64,000 bases of DNA from Spirometra erinaceieuropaei (GCA_902702965.1 CACRXP010000150.1:780316-844315); one strand, 5' to 3'; shown: positions 34,560 through 46,479, counted from the stretch's first letter. The notes: generated by a model from the letters alone, not told the origin. Numbers and translations are program-made.

Positions 34560-36010
34560 ATGCCAGTCATTGATAACATGTAAATGTTTGACCAACAAGC
34601 ATAAATTTATCTAGTCATCTTTTGAAAATCTCGACGTTTTCCGCTAAGACAACGGAGTTCGGCAATTTGTTCCATCCTTCAACCAGCCGGTGGGAGAAGA
34701 ATTTGGCCCGCAACTCTACGTTGGCATATTAAGTCTTCAATTTGTATTGGTGCCCTCGAAGATTTGTCGTCCGCGCCAGTTCAAAGAAATCATCAAACTG
34801 AAGAGCACAGTCTAGTCCCCGGACGACCCTGAAGCCCATGATCATATTCCCTCTGCACTGCCTATAAGAGAGAGGCAGTAAGCTAGTTAATCCGCCGAAT
34901 AGCTTGGTCGCTCTTCGTTGTACGTTCTCCAGTACGGTGTAATCTTTTTTCGTCCAGGGATGCCATGCCTGGTTACAGTATTCCAACATTGGTCGAACGT
35001 ATGCGTCTAATACTCGACCGAAAAGTTTTTCATCAAAATTGACGAAGGATCTTCTAATCGCGCCTAGGATACCCATAGCTGTCTTTGATACCTTGGCGCA
35101 GTGAGACGATGGTTTGAGAGTTGACATCAACCACACACCGAGCTCTCTTAACTCGTTGGCGGATTCGACTTGGTAACCTCCTATAAAGTACTGAGATCCA
35201 AATCTCAACGGCCTCCTGTTGCTCGAACGTAATCGGATAAGTTGGAATTTTTTACGATTGAGGCTAAGACATCACTCATCACACCATTGTTGCAAGCGAT
35301 TCAAATTGTCTTGTAACTGTACAGAGTCTTCCACCTTTTCTATTGATTTCCACAATTTGAGATCGTTGGCAAACCTTACGCGCTCGCAGTTCAGACAATC
35401 CAGGCAGTCGTTTACATATATTAGGAACAGAATTGGACCCAGGACGCTTCCCTGCGGAACGCCACTGTGCACGGTTGCCCATTCCGATTTGGCGTTTCCG
35501 ATACACACACGCTGAGATCTTCCCGTAAGAAAATCGGCTAACCATTTCAAAAGATTTCCATTCACACCCACTTGACGCAGTTCACATATAAGTCGTCTGT
35601 GTGAAACACTGTCAAAAGCCTTTTTGAAGTCAATGTACACGGCGTCGACTGATAAGCCCATGTCGATTGATTTCGTCCAGTGAGACAGGATCGATCCCTT
35701 TGAAATCCATGCTGATGTAAAGTGAGCAATCTGTTTTCTTCGAGGTGCCGCATCAAGTCCGTTTTTATTACTTTTTCCACCAACATGCAACAGATGCTAG
35801 TGAGACTGACTGGTCTGAAACTATTTGAGGCTGTTCACTTGCCACCTTTTCAGATGTGGCTTATATTTGCTTTCTTCCAGTCGGTGGGTAAAGCCCCGGT
35901 CTCCATCGAAGTTCTGATCATTCTGGATAACGGAGAGGTCAGTTGGTCTGAGAGTTCATTCAGAACTTTTGCGAACACGCCGTCTGTGTGACTGTAGTCG
36001 ACTCAAAGTT
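34560..36010 (-). pseudogene. Family C CR1-like LINE RT, 5' truncated
   Basis: The minus strand gives LPTDWKKANISHI, FRPVSLTSICCMLVEKVIK, HQHGFQRDRSC, VYIDFKKAFDSVSHRRLI and VPQGSVLGPILFLIYVNDCL. The catalytic box is changed to FANDL (about 35365). Then come ELRELGVWLMSTLKPSSHC, MLEYCNQAWHPWTKKD and NLRGHQYKLKT, ending near 34580. Closely parallels 10090-11567. Lacks endonuclease and ORF1. Confidence 0.87.
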
Positions 36011-36200
36011 TTTCTTTCCGCGTCTATTGTGAGGTCCACCATGCTAATTGTACTGCCTGTTTTGACAATTGGGAGTAAACTCTTTCATCGAAAGATTTGA
36101 AAAATTTTTGATTTATTTGTAAGCTACTGGGAGAGGATTGAATCCCGCCACATGAGATTTCCTTCATTGCCTATAAGACTTATGACGCCTTGACAGACTG
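36011..36200. other. Unassigned sequence
   Basis: No motif seen between the truncated LINE and the LTR fragment. Confidence 0.3.
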
Positions 36201-36202
36201 TA

Positions 36203-36290
36203 GCGACCGATGATTTCGAGGGTAGCACACACTGAGTAGGTGAAGCACCAAGAATCAGTTCTGGCTAAGACCGGGAGGAAGAAAATTGTT
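36203..36290 (-). repeat. LTR2 terminal fragment
   Basis: Begins TGTAGCGACCGATG and continues TCGAGGGTAGCACACAC, matching the first about 80 bases (plus strand) of the solo LTR at 15812-16327. The rest of the LTR is missing. Confidence 0.6.
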
Positions 36291-37559
36291 AAACAAGTCA
36301 CCACAGTCATCGAGGCGAAAGGATATACATTTTATTTTTGTCGTACTGTGGTGTCCGACTCTCAGGATAGGGTTTCCATTTCAATGCTGCTTTCTTGTCT
36401 GTGGGTAGCACCTGGACGAAGCTAAGCCTTTTCAAATGATGCAGAGAGATATTCCAAGAGGCGGTCACTAACAATGCTCTCGTTTTAAAGAACATTTCAC
36501 CTTTTTGTTCATTGTTATCCCTGAAGTTGTCTAAAAGCAAAATTCTTGCGTCTGTTACCCACAATGCCGACTTAACTATGTTAAGCAAAGCACTCTTAAA
36601 TGCTCATATTTTTACAGCATGTTTTTATTTTTCGTCAAACTAAGTAACAGTTATCCTCATTGCCGCATCTTTGTGAATCAAGAAACAGTGCGTTTATAAA
36701 TTGTTCCGCCTGCGAAGACAGAGTCTCATTGTACGGAAAAAACCACAGATTATCCGATCTTGGCTTAGTCATGCTGGACTCCTAGGACGTTACCGGTTAT
36801 CGACCGGCACCACGGCGCCGTGCTAGCCACTTCTTAACTTTAATCATATTGGCCATTTCAAGACTGCCTCACATGGCAGTTTGCGACTTCAATCACCCTA
36901 GTGGCTAGTAATCTGCTGCGTCGTAAACTTCACCGTCAGGCTTACTGTTGCCGTTTGATCTACTTATTGGACCTACCGCACTGCCTGGAGGTCCCATAAA
37001 CACAGAGAACAATTGAAGTCCGGGAACTTTGGATCGAAGAACGCATCTCCGACGCCTCCACACGTCAACGGCGTCCTCGCTTGCTGGATAAACCAAGGAC
37101 CGTCTCTAAGCCAACCAGCTCCGCCAAATGACTTTCGTGCGTTCCCTATCCTGTCTGAACTCAAACCTGTCTTCCTGTCGTCCTAAATAATCACCAATCT
37201 CCCACTTATACCGCTGTATTGTGCTCCTATTATGGGTCAAATAAGAGTGTTTCGACACTAAGCACGATCGGACCGTTTACAGCCTCTAAGGAATTCTTCG
37301 TTCGGGCGTAAGATGGACTAAACAACCCATCGTGGATAGCCATAAAAGTCGAATGAGAAGAATAATCAACCCCAACACCAAAAGCGATTACGGCATCGGT
37401 GTAAATAAACAAATGCGAGAATAATCTAACGAACAGGACTTATAAAGAGGTAAAAAGGCTGTAAAGAGAATGAAGAAAATATTCATGTAATAACAGAAAT
37501 TGCAAATCAACAATCATGAAATGCCCCGTAACCAAGCCCATGTCGTCCGAACAAGTGTT
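36291..37559. other. Unassigned sequence
   Basis: Short frames only (36240-36588, 36905-37164). None has a recognisable domain. Confidence 0.35.
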
Positions 37560-37765
37560 CAATCGTCTCCTTCTTACCTGACCCTAATCTCAGCGTTAAC
37601 CATTGACCAAACCATACCATCAGTCCCAAAGGCAATGTTTATTATAAAACCAACCCCTACCAAACCATAAAACTAGCCATAGCCGTAACATAATTTCAAC
37701 CCTAATGCGCACCTTACCCCTGCCTATAACCCCTAACCCAAACCCTAACCTTCGTAACAACTCCA
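37560..37765. repeat. Degenerate telomere-like CCCTAA tract
   Basis: Enriched in CCCTAA/CCCTAC/CCAAACC-type words, with the best match TAACCCCTAACCC followed by AAACCCTAACC at 37727-37750. TTAGGG is the usual animal telomere repeat. This looks like a decayed interstitial tract. Confidence 0.45.
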
Positions 37766-37810
37766 ACGCTAACATGGTTTGAAATTCGTGTGAATTTATC
37801 GGTTTGAAAC

Positions 37811-38841
37811 TGTACTGTCCGTTCCAGATGGATAAGTAGGGGACGAAGCGATATCGGATGGGGACAATCTTCTCTTCTTTACGAAGTGAGGGTTAACTTG
37901 GGGATCTGAACACGGAACATTCAACATTCTTCACAGACAGTCTCAAACACATCAGAGTTAGGCGTTAGGTGAGAAAATTATAGGCAGGCGCTGAAGATAA
38001 TGTTTACCATAACAGAGTATGTAAACGTGTGTAGATGTCAGTAGAAACCGAATAATGAATTGTACTTGGAAACTAACAAAATAGGCATTGTTGGAAAAAT
38101 ATGTACATAAATCGGAGTAAAGCGTTAACCGGAAAAACACGGAAGGTGGAAAACAAAATGCAACAACGATCAGCGAGAGAACAAACATATAACAAACGAC
38201 GATGAAACTTATTGGGTATGTAGATCACCGGCTTCTATCGAGCCAATGGGACGAGCTTGATTCGGGAGGCTCTACAAAATAGGTGTTCACTTGTTTATTT
38301 AAACAAGGTCTGTAATGCCCCTGGACTTGAACAGAGTTGTTTGAATGCCGTAACACTTTTGGCGCTCGGACCTGGGATGGAGATGGCGTTACTGTGTGCT
38401 GGCGAAGACGGCCGGTGTCCCTTCCTCTCGCTGCCGCCAACCCCCCCTCCCACAACGAACGTCGCTCTTGATTCTCTCTCGCTCTCTCACTCAACGTCGG
38501 CTCCCCCGGCCCTTCCCTGCAGTTGCCCACAGCGCTGCATCCCCACCGGCTGTTTAGCTAGTATCTCAGGGTCGTCTATCCATCCAGACAGGTCACCTTA
38601 CCGCTGTTCCTCGTTGCTCGTGTACATTAACATTTGTTATATACATTCTTCATATCGGTTGTTCCATTACACTATATCCATGCTCGATGTTCTCTTTTTT
38701 CTGCGTGTGAACGAGTTTCGAGAGATATTAACAGTTCTTTTCAGGTCTACCTCCGCCAGGATCTCTGCTCGGCGTTTCCTTACTCTGGTGTATGCTATCC
38801 TTGACGTCCTCGGTCGCTACAGGTCTACTTGGGTTGTTACA
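37811..38841 (+). mobile_element. Solo LTR (family LTR1), interrupted by LTR2
   Basis: Starts TGTACTGTCCGTTCC and ends TTGTTACA. It aligns along its length with 38948-39476 apart from a 511-bp LTR2 insertion plus one GGTC. Outer flanks AAAC/AAAT may be a decayed 4-bp target duplication. Contains no coding sequence. Confidence 0.85.
38311..38821 (+). mobile_element. Solo LTR2 inserted in LTR1, GGTC target duplication
   Basis: 511 bp from TGTAATGCCCCTGGACT to GGTCGCTACA, flanked by GGTC at 38307-38310 and 38822-38825. Same family as 15812-16327 and 42028-42546. The frame at 38257-38868 spans the LTR and is not a gene. Confidence 0.94.
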
Positions 38842-38924
38842 AAATTTCAACTTCCCGAAATAAACTAACCAATCAACGTACGTGTGCCGATAACCAATGG
38901 GAAACGGGTGGGCTCCGGCGACCC

Positions 38925-39513
38925 TGTAGTGTCAGACTGGGTGAAGTTGTAGCGTCCGTTACAGATGTGCCAGTAGGGGACGAAGCGATGTTGGTTTGAG
39001 ATAACCTCCTCTTCTTTACGACCTGAGGGTTAACTTGAGGATCTGAGTATGGAACATTCAACATTCCTCACAGGCAGTCTCAAACACATCAAAGTCGGAC
39101 GTTATGAGGTGGAAGAATGTAGGTAGGTGCCGAAGGTAAGGTTTATTGTAACGTAGTATATAAACGTGGGTAAAGTCAGTAGAAAGTGGATAACGAACTG
39201 AACATAGGAACCAACAGGGTAGATGACACCAAGGGGGTATGTACGTACATCAGGAAAAAGGGTTAACCCAGGAAAAGACAAAAGGTGCAAAACAAAAGAT
39301 AACAATGATCAACAAAACAAACATATAACAAACAAGGGTAGGACTTATCGGGTACACGGATCAGCGGCCTTGATCGCGTCCACGTGGTGAGCTTGGCCCG
39401 GGGTTTTCTACAAGATTAGTGTTCACTCGATTAGTAAAACAAGGTTAGACCCGTATGTTCTGTTTTGGCTGTTACAAAGTTGGCGGGAAGTAAAAAAAGA
39501 AGACAAAAACGGC
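38925..39513 (+). mobile_element. Gypsy element 5' LTR, interrupted
   Basis: TGTAGTGTCAGACTGGGTGA at 38925 and TGGCGGGAAGTAAAAAAAGA at 39481 together match the start of the 3' LTR at 41121. The two pieces are separated by a solo LTR1. The remainder of this LTR and the start of the internal region fall in the assembly gap. Confidence 0.8.
38948..39476 (+). mobile_element. Solo LTR1 inserted in Gypsy LTR, AAGT target duplication
   Basis: 529 bp from TGTAGCGTCCGTTACAG to TTGGCTGTTACA, flanked by AAGT at 38944-38947 and 39477-39480. Removing it restores the Gypsy LTR sequence GTGAAGTTGGCGGG seen uninterrupted near 41137. Confidence 0.94.
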
Positions 39514-39565
39514 NNNNNNNNNNNNNNNNNNNNNNNNNNNNNNNNNNNNNNNNNNNNNNNNNNNN
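39514..39565. other. Assembly gap (52 N)
   Basis: Run of N between the Gypsy 5' LTR and pol. Gag, protease and the start of RT would be expected here, so the true gap is probably longer than 52 bases or the element is internally deleted. Confidence 0.99.
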
Positions 39566-41125
39566 CGTCAGAAGACGGCCTTTATCCTGCCACAAGGATT
39601 GTTCGAGTTCGAGACTATGCCGTTTGGATTGTGCAATGCAGCCGCTAACTTTCAGCGACTCATGCAGGTCGTACTAGCGCACTTGTATCCCCAACAATGT
39701 CTGGTGTACCTTGATGATGTGATCATCTTCGGTAGAACGATCGCACAACATAACCAAAATCTGTACGCGGTGTTGGAGACATTACCTGAAGCCGGACTGC
39801 GTCTGAACCCACAAAAATGCCAGTTCCTCCGCCATCAGGTGTCATATTTGGGCCACTAGGTCTCCGCAGCAGGCATACGCGTAGCCCCGGAGAAGATAGA
39901 CGCTATACGATCCTGGCCTACACCACAAACCCCCACGGAGGTCCGAGGATTCATCGGATTGGCTTCCTATTACCGACGCTTCATCGCCGATTTTGCCGGC
40001 ATTGCAAGACCGTTGCATAGACTGACGGAGAAAGGACGGAGATTTCTTTGGTCAGAAGAATGTCAAACTGCGTTCGACGACCTTAAAGCCCGCCTTACAA
40101 CAGCCCCGATACTTAGACTTCCTGATGTCTCCGCGGATGCACCCCCTTTCATCCTGGATACTGACGCTAGCGCGTTCGCTATTGGCGCAGTACTCTCACA
40201 GGCGGATAACAGTGGCCAAGAAAAACCGTTATGCTTTGCGAGTAAAACCTTGTCAAAACCACAACGCAATTATTGCACATATCGGCGTGAATTACTAGCC
40301 ATTATTACATTCATTAAACAGTTTCGCCCCTACCTGCTGGGCAGGCCATTCATCGTACGCTCCGACCACAAGGCTCTACAGTGGCTGCAGAGCACAAAGG
40401 ACGCGGAAGGCCAACTCGCCCGTTGGCAAGAAATACTACAGGAGTACAAGTTCACTTGCATCTACCGATCAGGTAAACAACACGCTAACGCGGATGCCCT
40501 ATCTCGACGACCCCCTAATACGGAAATCAGAGCAGACAACACTCCGAGGGACGGGGTCAACGCGGTTTACTCCAGCGAGCCGACACGACACCACTGGGCA
40601 GTGGCTCAGAGTACGGATCCGGACACCGCGGTAGTCTATGACCATTTGACGCGTGGTCAACACCGACCCACCGATACTGAACTACGTGGCTCGTCCGAAG
40701 CAGCTTATATTCTCCGTAACCAGTGGTCACAACTCGTTATCGAAAACGATATCTTACAAATTAGAGACAACGTAACGAGACACAGCCGAGTGGTAGTCCC
40801 AGGAAACTTGGTACAAGCCCAGTACCCCCCCCTTGGCACTTCAGCAAAGTTCTTCTATCCTTGGGAAGGACCATATGTAGTCGTAGACGTTCTACATCCC
40901 ACTACTTACGTACTTCGGGACGCGTCATACCCTGATGACCCGACGTTCACTGCGCATTTTGATGAGCTTAAGCCATATTGGGGACGCCAACCTACGGCTA
41001 CAGAGGACACCTTGCCCATCGTTCCTCCAAGTTTAGTACCCTTTTCGACTAGCGAAGAAATAATAGAAACCACGCTAACGGCGAGCCTTGCGGACAGGGC
41101 TCCAACTGAGGAGGGGAGTGTGTAA
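39566..41125 (+). pseudogene. Gypsy pol: RT + RNase H, integrase core deleted
   Basis: One frame with a single TAG at 39857-39859. RT: GLFEFETMPFGLCNAAANFQ and the catalytic YLDD (about 39709), then GLRLNPQKCQFL. Connection: [19 protein letters not shown]. RNase [19 protein letters not shown] (about 40150), [31 protein letters not shown] and [10 protein letters not shown]. Then VVVPGNLVQ is followed at once by [18 protein letters not shown], which is the C-terminal GPY/F domain. So the zinc finger and DDE core of integrase are missing, in frame. It cannot integrate on its own. Ends by a polypurine tract. Confidence 0.93.
41107..41120 (+). other. Polypurine tract
   Basis: GAGGAGGGGAGTG directly precedes the 3' LTR start TGTAATG at 41121, the normal plus-strand primer position in LTR elements. 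Confidence 0.8.
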
Positions 41126-41510
41126 TGTCAGACTGGGTGAAGTTGGCGGGAAGTCAAAAAAAGAAGACAAAAACGGCGATCTGTGGTGCTGTGCTTCGGA
41201 CGAGCCTTCTTCTTCGTCACTTTACAGATAAGAAGGAGTATTGAAACGGAGTTAAGGAGACGAATTCAGTGAATGTAGTACCTACCCAAGAACCACAGCA
41301 GTGAAGTGCTTCATAATTCCCTTTGACCGCCGTTATCCCCCATCTTCGTTGAGACTATACGCTTCCCGTCCCTTTATACCCTATTTCACTATATAAATCT
41401 TTTGTGTACAGACCGTTTTCCTTCTACTGAGTTTTGCACTGGCTTGAGTTTCTGATTGAAGAATAAGTGACGCTGAAGATCCATGCCATTCAGAGGTGAC
41501 GTACAGTACT
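41121..41510 (+). mobile_element. Gypsy element 3' LTR (end uncertain)
   Basis: Begins TGTAATGTCAGACTGGGTGA as the 5' LTR. A TATATAAA-like box near 41391 would fit the LTR promoter. The right end is not fixed: a TGACGTACA at about 41502-41510 is a candidate, but no match to the left flank ACCC was found. From 41511 to 42027 I see no supported gene. Confidence 0.6.
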
Positions 41511-42027
41511 GAGCTTAAGCCAATCCTTGAAGAAACAGCAGCCGCAAAGATCATCGCAGTAAGGAAGACAGTTTACCGGCCGAGCAAGTAGGGGCTCCGG
41601 GAAACTCGGGGAGACCTGAGGTTGAATGAGATGGCTTGCGGTCTTTCGTATGGGTAGTCAAGGAAAACTCCTCTAAAAGTTGAGTTACTCCATCATACAC
41701 ACTAGCAAAGGAAAGGGGTGGAGTGGACATAATAGCGACAGATGACCTGGACATAAAAGTTTATTGGTAAAACGTTGGCGGCACGATAGAAAAATAAGTT
41801 TAACGCGATCTATAATAAAAGGTAAAAATAGTGGGTACAGACTACTAGTCAACTATGAGAATACTACTTAATCCTATGATTCGATAAAACGTGAAACACG
41901 GAAAAAGATTAGTTTGTTGTGAAACAAACGAGATGGAAAACGAATCGGTAGTCCAGGAATACGGAAACGATAAGGAAAAGGGGACTTAGCGGAGGGTGCG
42001 TCGACAGGCGTCAGCTCCAATCCACGT

Positions 42028-42546
42028 TGTAACGCCCCTGGACTCGGACAGAGTTTTTCGAATGAGGTGACACTTTTCCGCGCGAGGACCTAGGGTGGAG
42101 ATGGCGTAGTCGCGTGTCGGTGAAGATAACCGGTGTCCCTCACCCTCTCTTCTGCCGATCCCTTTCCTCCTCGTCGTAACGTAACGTACCATCCGAACCG
42201 CTCGCTTCCTCGCTACATCGGCACTCCCTCGGCCCTTCCCTGCAGTTGCCCCCAGCGCTGCGCTCCCCACCGATTCACTAGCTGGCATGTGGCATCGTCT
42301 CTCCATCCAGACAGGTCATTCTACAGATGTAATCATCCTACCTGTACTATTAACGATTATTATACGTTTCCCCATGCAATCCCGTCATATTACACTTTAT
42401 CTCTTATTCGACATGCCTTCTTCTTCTGTGTATGGATGTGTATCAAGCAATGCTAACAGCTCCGTTCAGGTCTACCCCGGCCAAGAGCTCTTCTCGGCGT
42501 TCTCTTACTCTGGTGTGTGCTACCCTCGACGTCCTCGGCCGCTACA
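42028..42546 (+). mobile_element. Solo LTR2 with ACGT target duplication
   Basis: 519 bp from TGTAACGCCCCTGGACT to GGCCGCTACA, flanked by ACGT at 42024-42027 and 42547-42550. Third complete copy of LTR2 in the window. Confidence 0.94.
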
Positions 42547-42550
42547 ACGT

Positions 42551-45171
42551 GACCTAACTCTGAAAAGGGAGGGCGGGAAGTAAAAAAGGTCCGTTTAAAA
42601 CAATCGGTCGAGTGAGTGGCCCGCCTACTACAACCCTACAAGATTACCCCGGCGATTGGGACAGCTGTTCTAAACAGCCGTCTAAGCTGCTTAAAAAAAA
42701 TCATTTTTCCCACATTTCTGCCATCTGGAAGAAACCGCAAATAGAGCTCATTGCAAAAATTCGTGTTTCGTTGATGTTTCGATGAGGTTAACCATAACTG
42801 CTAAAAATTATGAGTTGTCATGTCAGCAGTTCGGAGTATGTGGACAAGACGCGTCTTGTCCGTACGAACAGCGTAATATCATCAGTCAGCATTCTCCGTT
42901 GAGTGCCGTCACTGTTGTGTCATGCCCCTGTATGTGAATTAGGAAAGTACTGCAAAAAACGAAGGTCCCGAAAAACTCCTGCGGTGAACTTCCGCATCAC
43001 TGGTGGTGAAACGTCTATCCATTAGCTTATTTGCGTCCAAGAGAATAATTCCGGATCCAGCTACTCGAGTTTTTGCTACTGCTGTTATATAGCATGTCAG
43101 ATTGAATTTTATCTTTTTTGCGTGAATGCTCGGATCCAGCAGAGTTAGTCGCACGGGGACTACAACACGACGACACCTAATGCAAATGCATGCGTGTTTT
43201 ACCATTTATTCTATTGGCTGTACTTCTTACCTAGGCGTGAAACGTTGATAAGGTATCCGCTATGATGTTCACGCTGAAACACGTCAGGGTTACGCAAAGC
43301 AATGTCATGCACTCAAGACAACGATTTCAATAGACAGAGGCGTTCTTAGTTTTTGAAGAAAAAGGGTTGCGACTGTAGATTGCTACTGTCCTGCAAGCGT
43401 TAAGTGTACCGTTTTCAACGCCATAGCACCACACTTTTGACGAATGTGACTATATAGTCCTCTCTATGCTGTGACTTGTGCGGCGTTTAAACCTATTTTT
43501 GGCTTTGTAAGTTTATTTATCGGAATCCGTGTAGACTGTTTACTTATACCTGTGGTAATATAACTCATTTAGCCTGTTCCACACAGCAAGTTGACAACAC
43601 CTCGAAAGATGATCCTTCATTTCAGTCGTTCTGTGGCAGGCTTTCGACCAGGGATGAAATATGCACCTCGGATATTCAGATAGGCAATTGCACAGTTCGG
43701 CATGTGCTTGAGGTCCGCTTTTACAAAATACACACATGTCATCAGTTGACGACCCTCCGACTAGAGTCCTGGACCCCAGTCGTGCTATGCTTCACAGTCT
43801 GCGAGGGGTGGGGGTGAGAACAACGGATACTAATCCTCTTGGAGACAAACGTCATCCTCCGCCATTGGGAGGTATGTGTCGAAAAATTGAGCCCTACTAT
43901 GGGTAGATGTTTCCTGCCACGTGAGCCATGGGCTTTGCCCTGATAAAAGGAAGATTTACTTTCTTGCGTTCTTCTTTTCTGAGCTAACTACTCTCCTTGT
44001 GCATGTGCAACAAAAGGCAAGGAGGAATCGCACATCATCGTCGAAAACCTCTCAAACCCTGTTAAGCAAGCCCAGTCGGGTCTTAATGAGGTCATTCTTA
44101 CTAGCTGGAGTGGATTGTTAGAGGCAACTTGCCCGATGTCGTCTTTATCGTCTATCCTCGTCGTGTTGTCTAGTGAACTCCACTAAACTCCTTTCCCAGG
44201 CGTTCATTGGATGACCACCAGGTACTACGTTACGGTGCCGTCAAACTCTGCGAAATTCGGTTTCTTGTGTTCCATGTAGGTGCGAGGGAGACTAAATTGA
44301 GTCTGTAAATCCAATCCATTGGCCCGAAGGGACTACTTGGGGTTTCTGGGCTGGACCTATCTAAGCGGTTGTGGTGGATGGCTAAGTTATTCGAACTAGT
44401 GGACAATATTTGCCACTTCGTGTGAAACTTTCTGTCAGACGAGCAAGTCAGACAGCGGGATCAGCCAGACGCGGAAAGTTTTCGTCACACTTCATTGAAG
44501 CCCCTGGAGTCGGTATTAGATGACTTCGAAGACGAAACGGCGATCACTCGTGTGCGATTTTGAGACAGCGCTCTTTTGCTTCGATTATATCCATCGCTTG
44601 GGAGTGTTCGCTGAAAGGCGACCTTGGCTTCCGGTTTTCTAAATGAGTCTCTGATCGCGTCTCCAATGGACGACTGTTGATCTTAAACCACACTCTATTT
44701 ACTCGCGGCTAAGCTGGTCTAGTCTCGTGCCACGCCTGTCTGGAGGCAAACGCGTGCGTCATGTCATATCATCTGAACGCGGCACCTGCCGACAATAACG
44801 TTGAGACTTCCAGCTGAGGGCGTAGGTTGACACAGTGGAAGCTCCTACATGCGGAGCCATGCTGCCAACCAGTTCAACTCACCTAGTAGTCTGCCACCGA
44901 CTGACCGCAATGGAAGGTAGTCATTTGTCATGCCGCTAATCTGCACCACGAAGTCCATTGGATTAGTAGTAATGAGTGCCTTCAGAACAACGCAGGCACA
45001 AAGGGAGTGCACGTTTAGTGTCCATTCTATAGTGGGCTTGTGTCCTCCTTGTCTCGCTTAGTGTTCCTGCTGCTCGCACTTATTGACCTTTTACTAGCGT
45101 TAACTAGGCTGGTTAGGATAGGTTTTTCCACGACCCTTTCACTTGTGAATTTGTCCTTTCTCTTATTTTAG
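42551..45171. other. Unassigned sequence upstream of host gene
   Basis: A GGCGGGAAGTAAAAAAGG string at 42572 resembles the Gypsy LTR start, so an old LTR fragment may lie there. Otherwise no protein or repeat is recognised. Promoter or upstream exons of the gene at 45201 may lie in the right part, but none can be shown. Confidence 0.35.
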
Positions 45172-45200
45172 CCCCCTTCGTGGACAATCGTCGTCCGAAT

Positions 45201-45385
45201 ATGGGGAATCGGGTGTTACCTGTTGCTAACAGTTGTTGCCTTTGTTTTTGCAAATTCTTCGCGGCCATCGTGACTGTTATTGGACTTGTAGCCCTTGCCG
45301 CTGGCATTGCGCTGTTTATCATCTTCAGGGGCCGCGAAGCGGACTTCAGGCTAGATGATGACGAAGACATCCGCATCACACTCCC
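45201..45385 (+). CDS. Two-pass proline-tailed membrane protein, exon 1
   Basis: Starts ATGGGGAAT (MGN, a possible N-myristoylation start). A cysteine cluster CCLCFC (residues 12-17) is followed by membrane segment 1 (residues 19-42, FFAAIVTVIGLVALAAGIAL..). Then comes an acidic loop (READFRLDDDEDIR) that would face outside or lumen if both termini are cytosolic. The exon ends two bases into a proline codon at a strong GTAAGT donor. The frame is also open upstream to 45172, so an earlier start is possible. Function unknown; no named family recognised. Confidence 0.8.
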
Positions 45386-45749
45386 GTAAGTTAGTGCCTT
45401 AAAAAGTCTTTTTCGGTTCTGGGTGCGGACAGTCTAGTATTAAGTCGAAACACTGAGATCCCTGAAACGACTGCAACACCACTTTGGGTGTGCATAAGTG
45501 GAGTCGGCCAATTTTATCTTCTTCATTTTCATTTGGACACTTTGTAGGGGAGAATGGGTTCAGTCAGACGCGGAGCTAGAACATACTGTAGACAGTGTAA
45601 CGCGACGCGCTACAAGATCTGGCTTGGAGGACCGTCCACTAGCTGGGTAACTATACCCTCATCTTCTGTGTGTGACCTTTACAACAGCTCTCTTCGGTGA
45701 GAGATTCGAAACGCCGATACAAGCGAAAATGCGAGTTCCAAGAATTAGT

Positions 45750-46450
45750 TGATCAGAAGAAGAAGCGATCGCTGGAACAATGGCTTTATTCGCCTGACGT
45801 TTCGGATTCTCTCTTGAATCCATCATCAGAGACAGCTGCAGAAAAGGGTGGCTAGTGTACAGGAAGTAGCAGTATTTATAGGATGCGGTCGCCATGCTAC
45901 CGCATACCTACAGCAATTAACCCTGCTCCCTTCATCAAGGATTGTTGCCCGCTGGTGCGCTAATTGCTTGATGGCCGGCATGCAAGTTGTTAATTGCTGA
46001 CATCTCATCACCCGTGTTGGATGCTGGCGTGATGATTGCTCGGCCATCTGGCTCACGTGCTTGCGCGCTCCTCGAGTGGTCAATTGCTTTGGCCAGTCTA
46101 TGCCTCAGGACAGAATATGGAGTGGGGATGTCGTTGCACTTGTTGATAGACTGAGGTCCCGTGAACCATGATTCAAGCAACTCGCGGCTCACGCGATTAT
46201 CCCCTCTCGCGAGAATTTCGGCCTCATCGAACTTGAATGTGTGGCCGGGTCTCGTCGAATGGGCCGCGACCTGAGAGTTGGCGTCATTTATCCGTACAGC
46301 TGCCACGTGTTCGGCGATTCGCGTCCGGAGCAGTCTTCCAGTTTCTCCGACGTAGTTGCTTTGTCCGCAACTGCACCAGATCCGGTAAACGACTCCAGAT
46401 GTTTCTTGCCGTGGCAGTGGGTCTTTTGGTCTCATCACTTGACGCCTCAT
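45750..46450 (-). pseudogene. Penelope-like element, GIY-YIG endonuclease part
   Basis: The minus strand reads GVVYRIWCSCGQSNYVGETG (the GIY..YVG core of GIY-YIG nucleases), RLLRTRIAEHVAAV, AAHSTRPGHTFKFDEAEIL, SRELLESWF (catalytic Glu region) and INKCNDIPTPYSVLR. This domain ends Penelope-like polyproteins, after RT. RT itself is absent: the copy is 5' truncated. It lies inside intron 1 of the host gene, antisense to it. Downstream is a ribozyme-like motif at 45796-45829. Confidence 0.87.
45796..45829 (-). ncRNA. Hammerhead-ribozyme-like core
   Basis: The minus strand has CTGATGA, then a stem GGATTC/GAATCC with loop AAGAGA, then GAAAC and GTC. That is the conserved order of a hammerhead core. 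Penelope-like elements are known to carry such motifs. One extra U precedes stem II and stems I and III were not resolved, so activity is unproven. Confidence 0.45.
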
Positions 46451-46479
46451 GGTGGCCTCCGGTCTGTGCGCAACTCCAA

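Noticed and set aside
38257..38868. 203-codon open frame
   Set aside because: Spans a solo LTR inserted in another LTR. Open by chance.
41551..41754. 67-codon minus-strand frame beside the Gypsy 3' LTR
   Set aside because: No motif. The plus strand could equally be LTR or flanking sequence.
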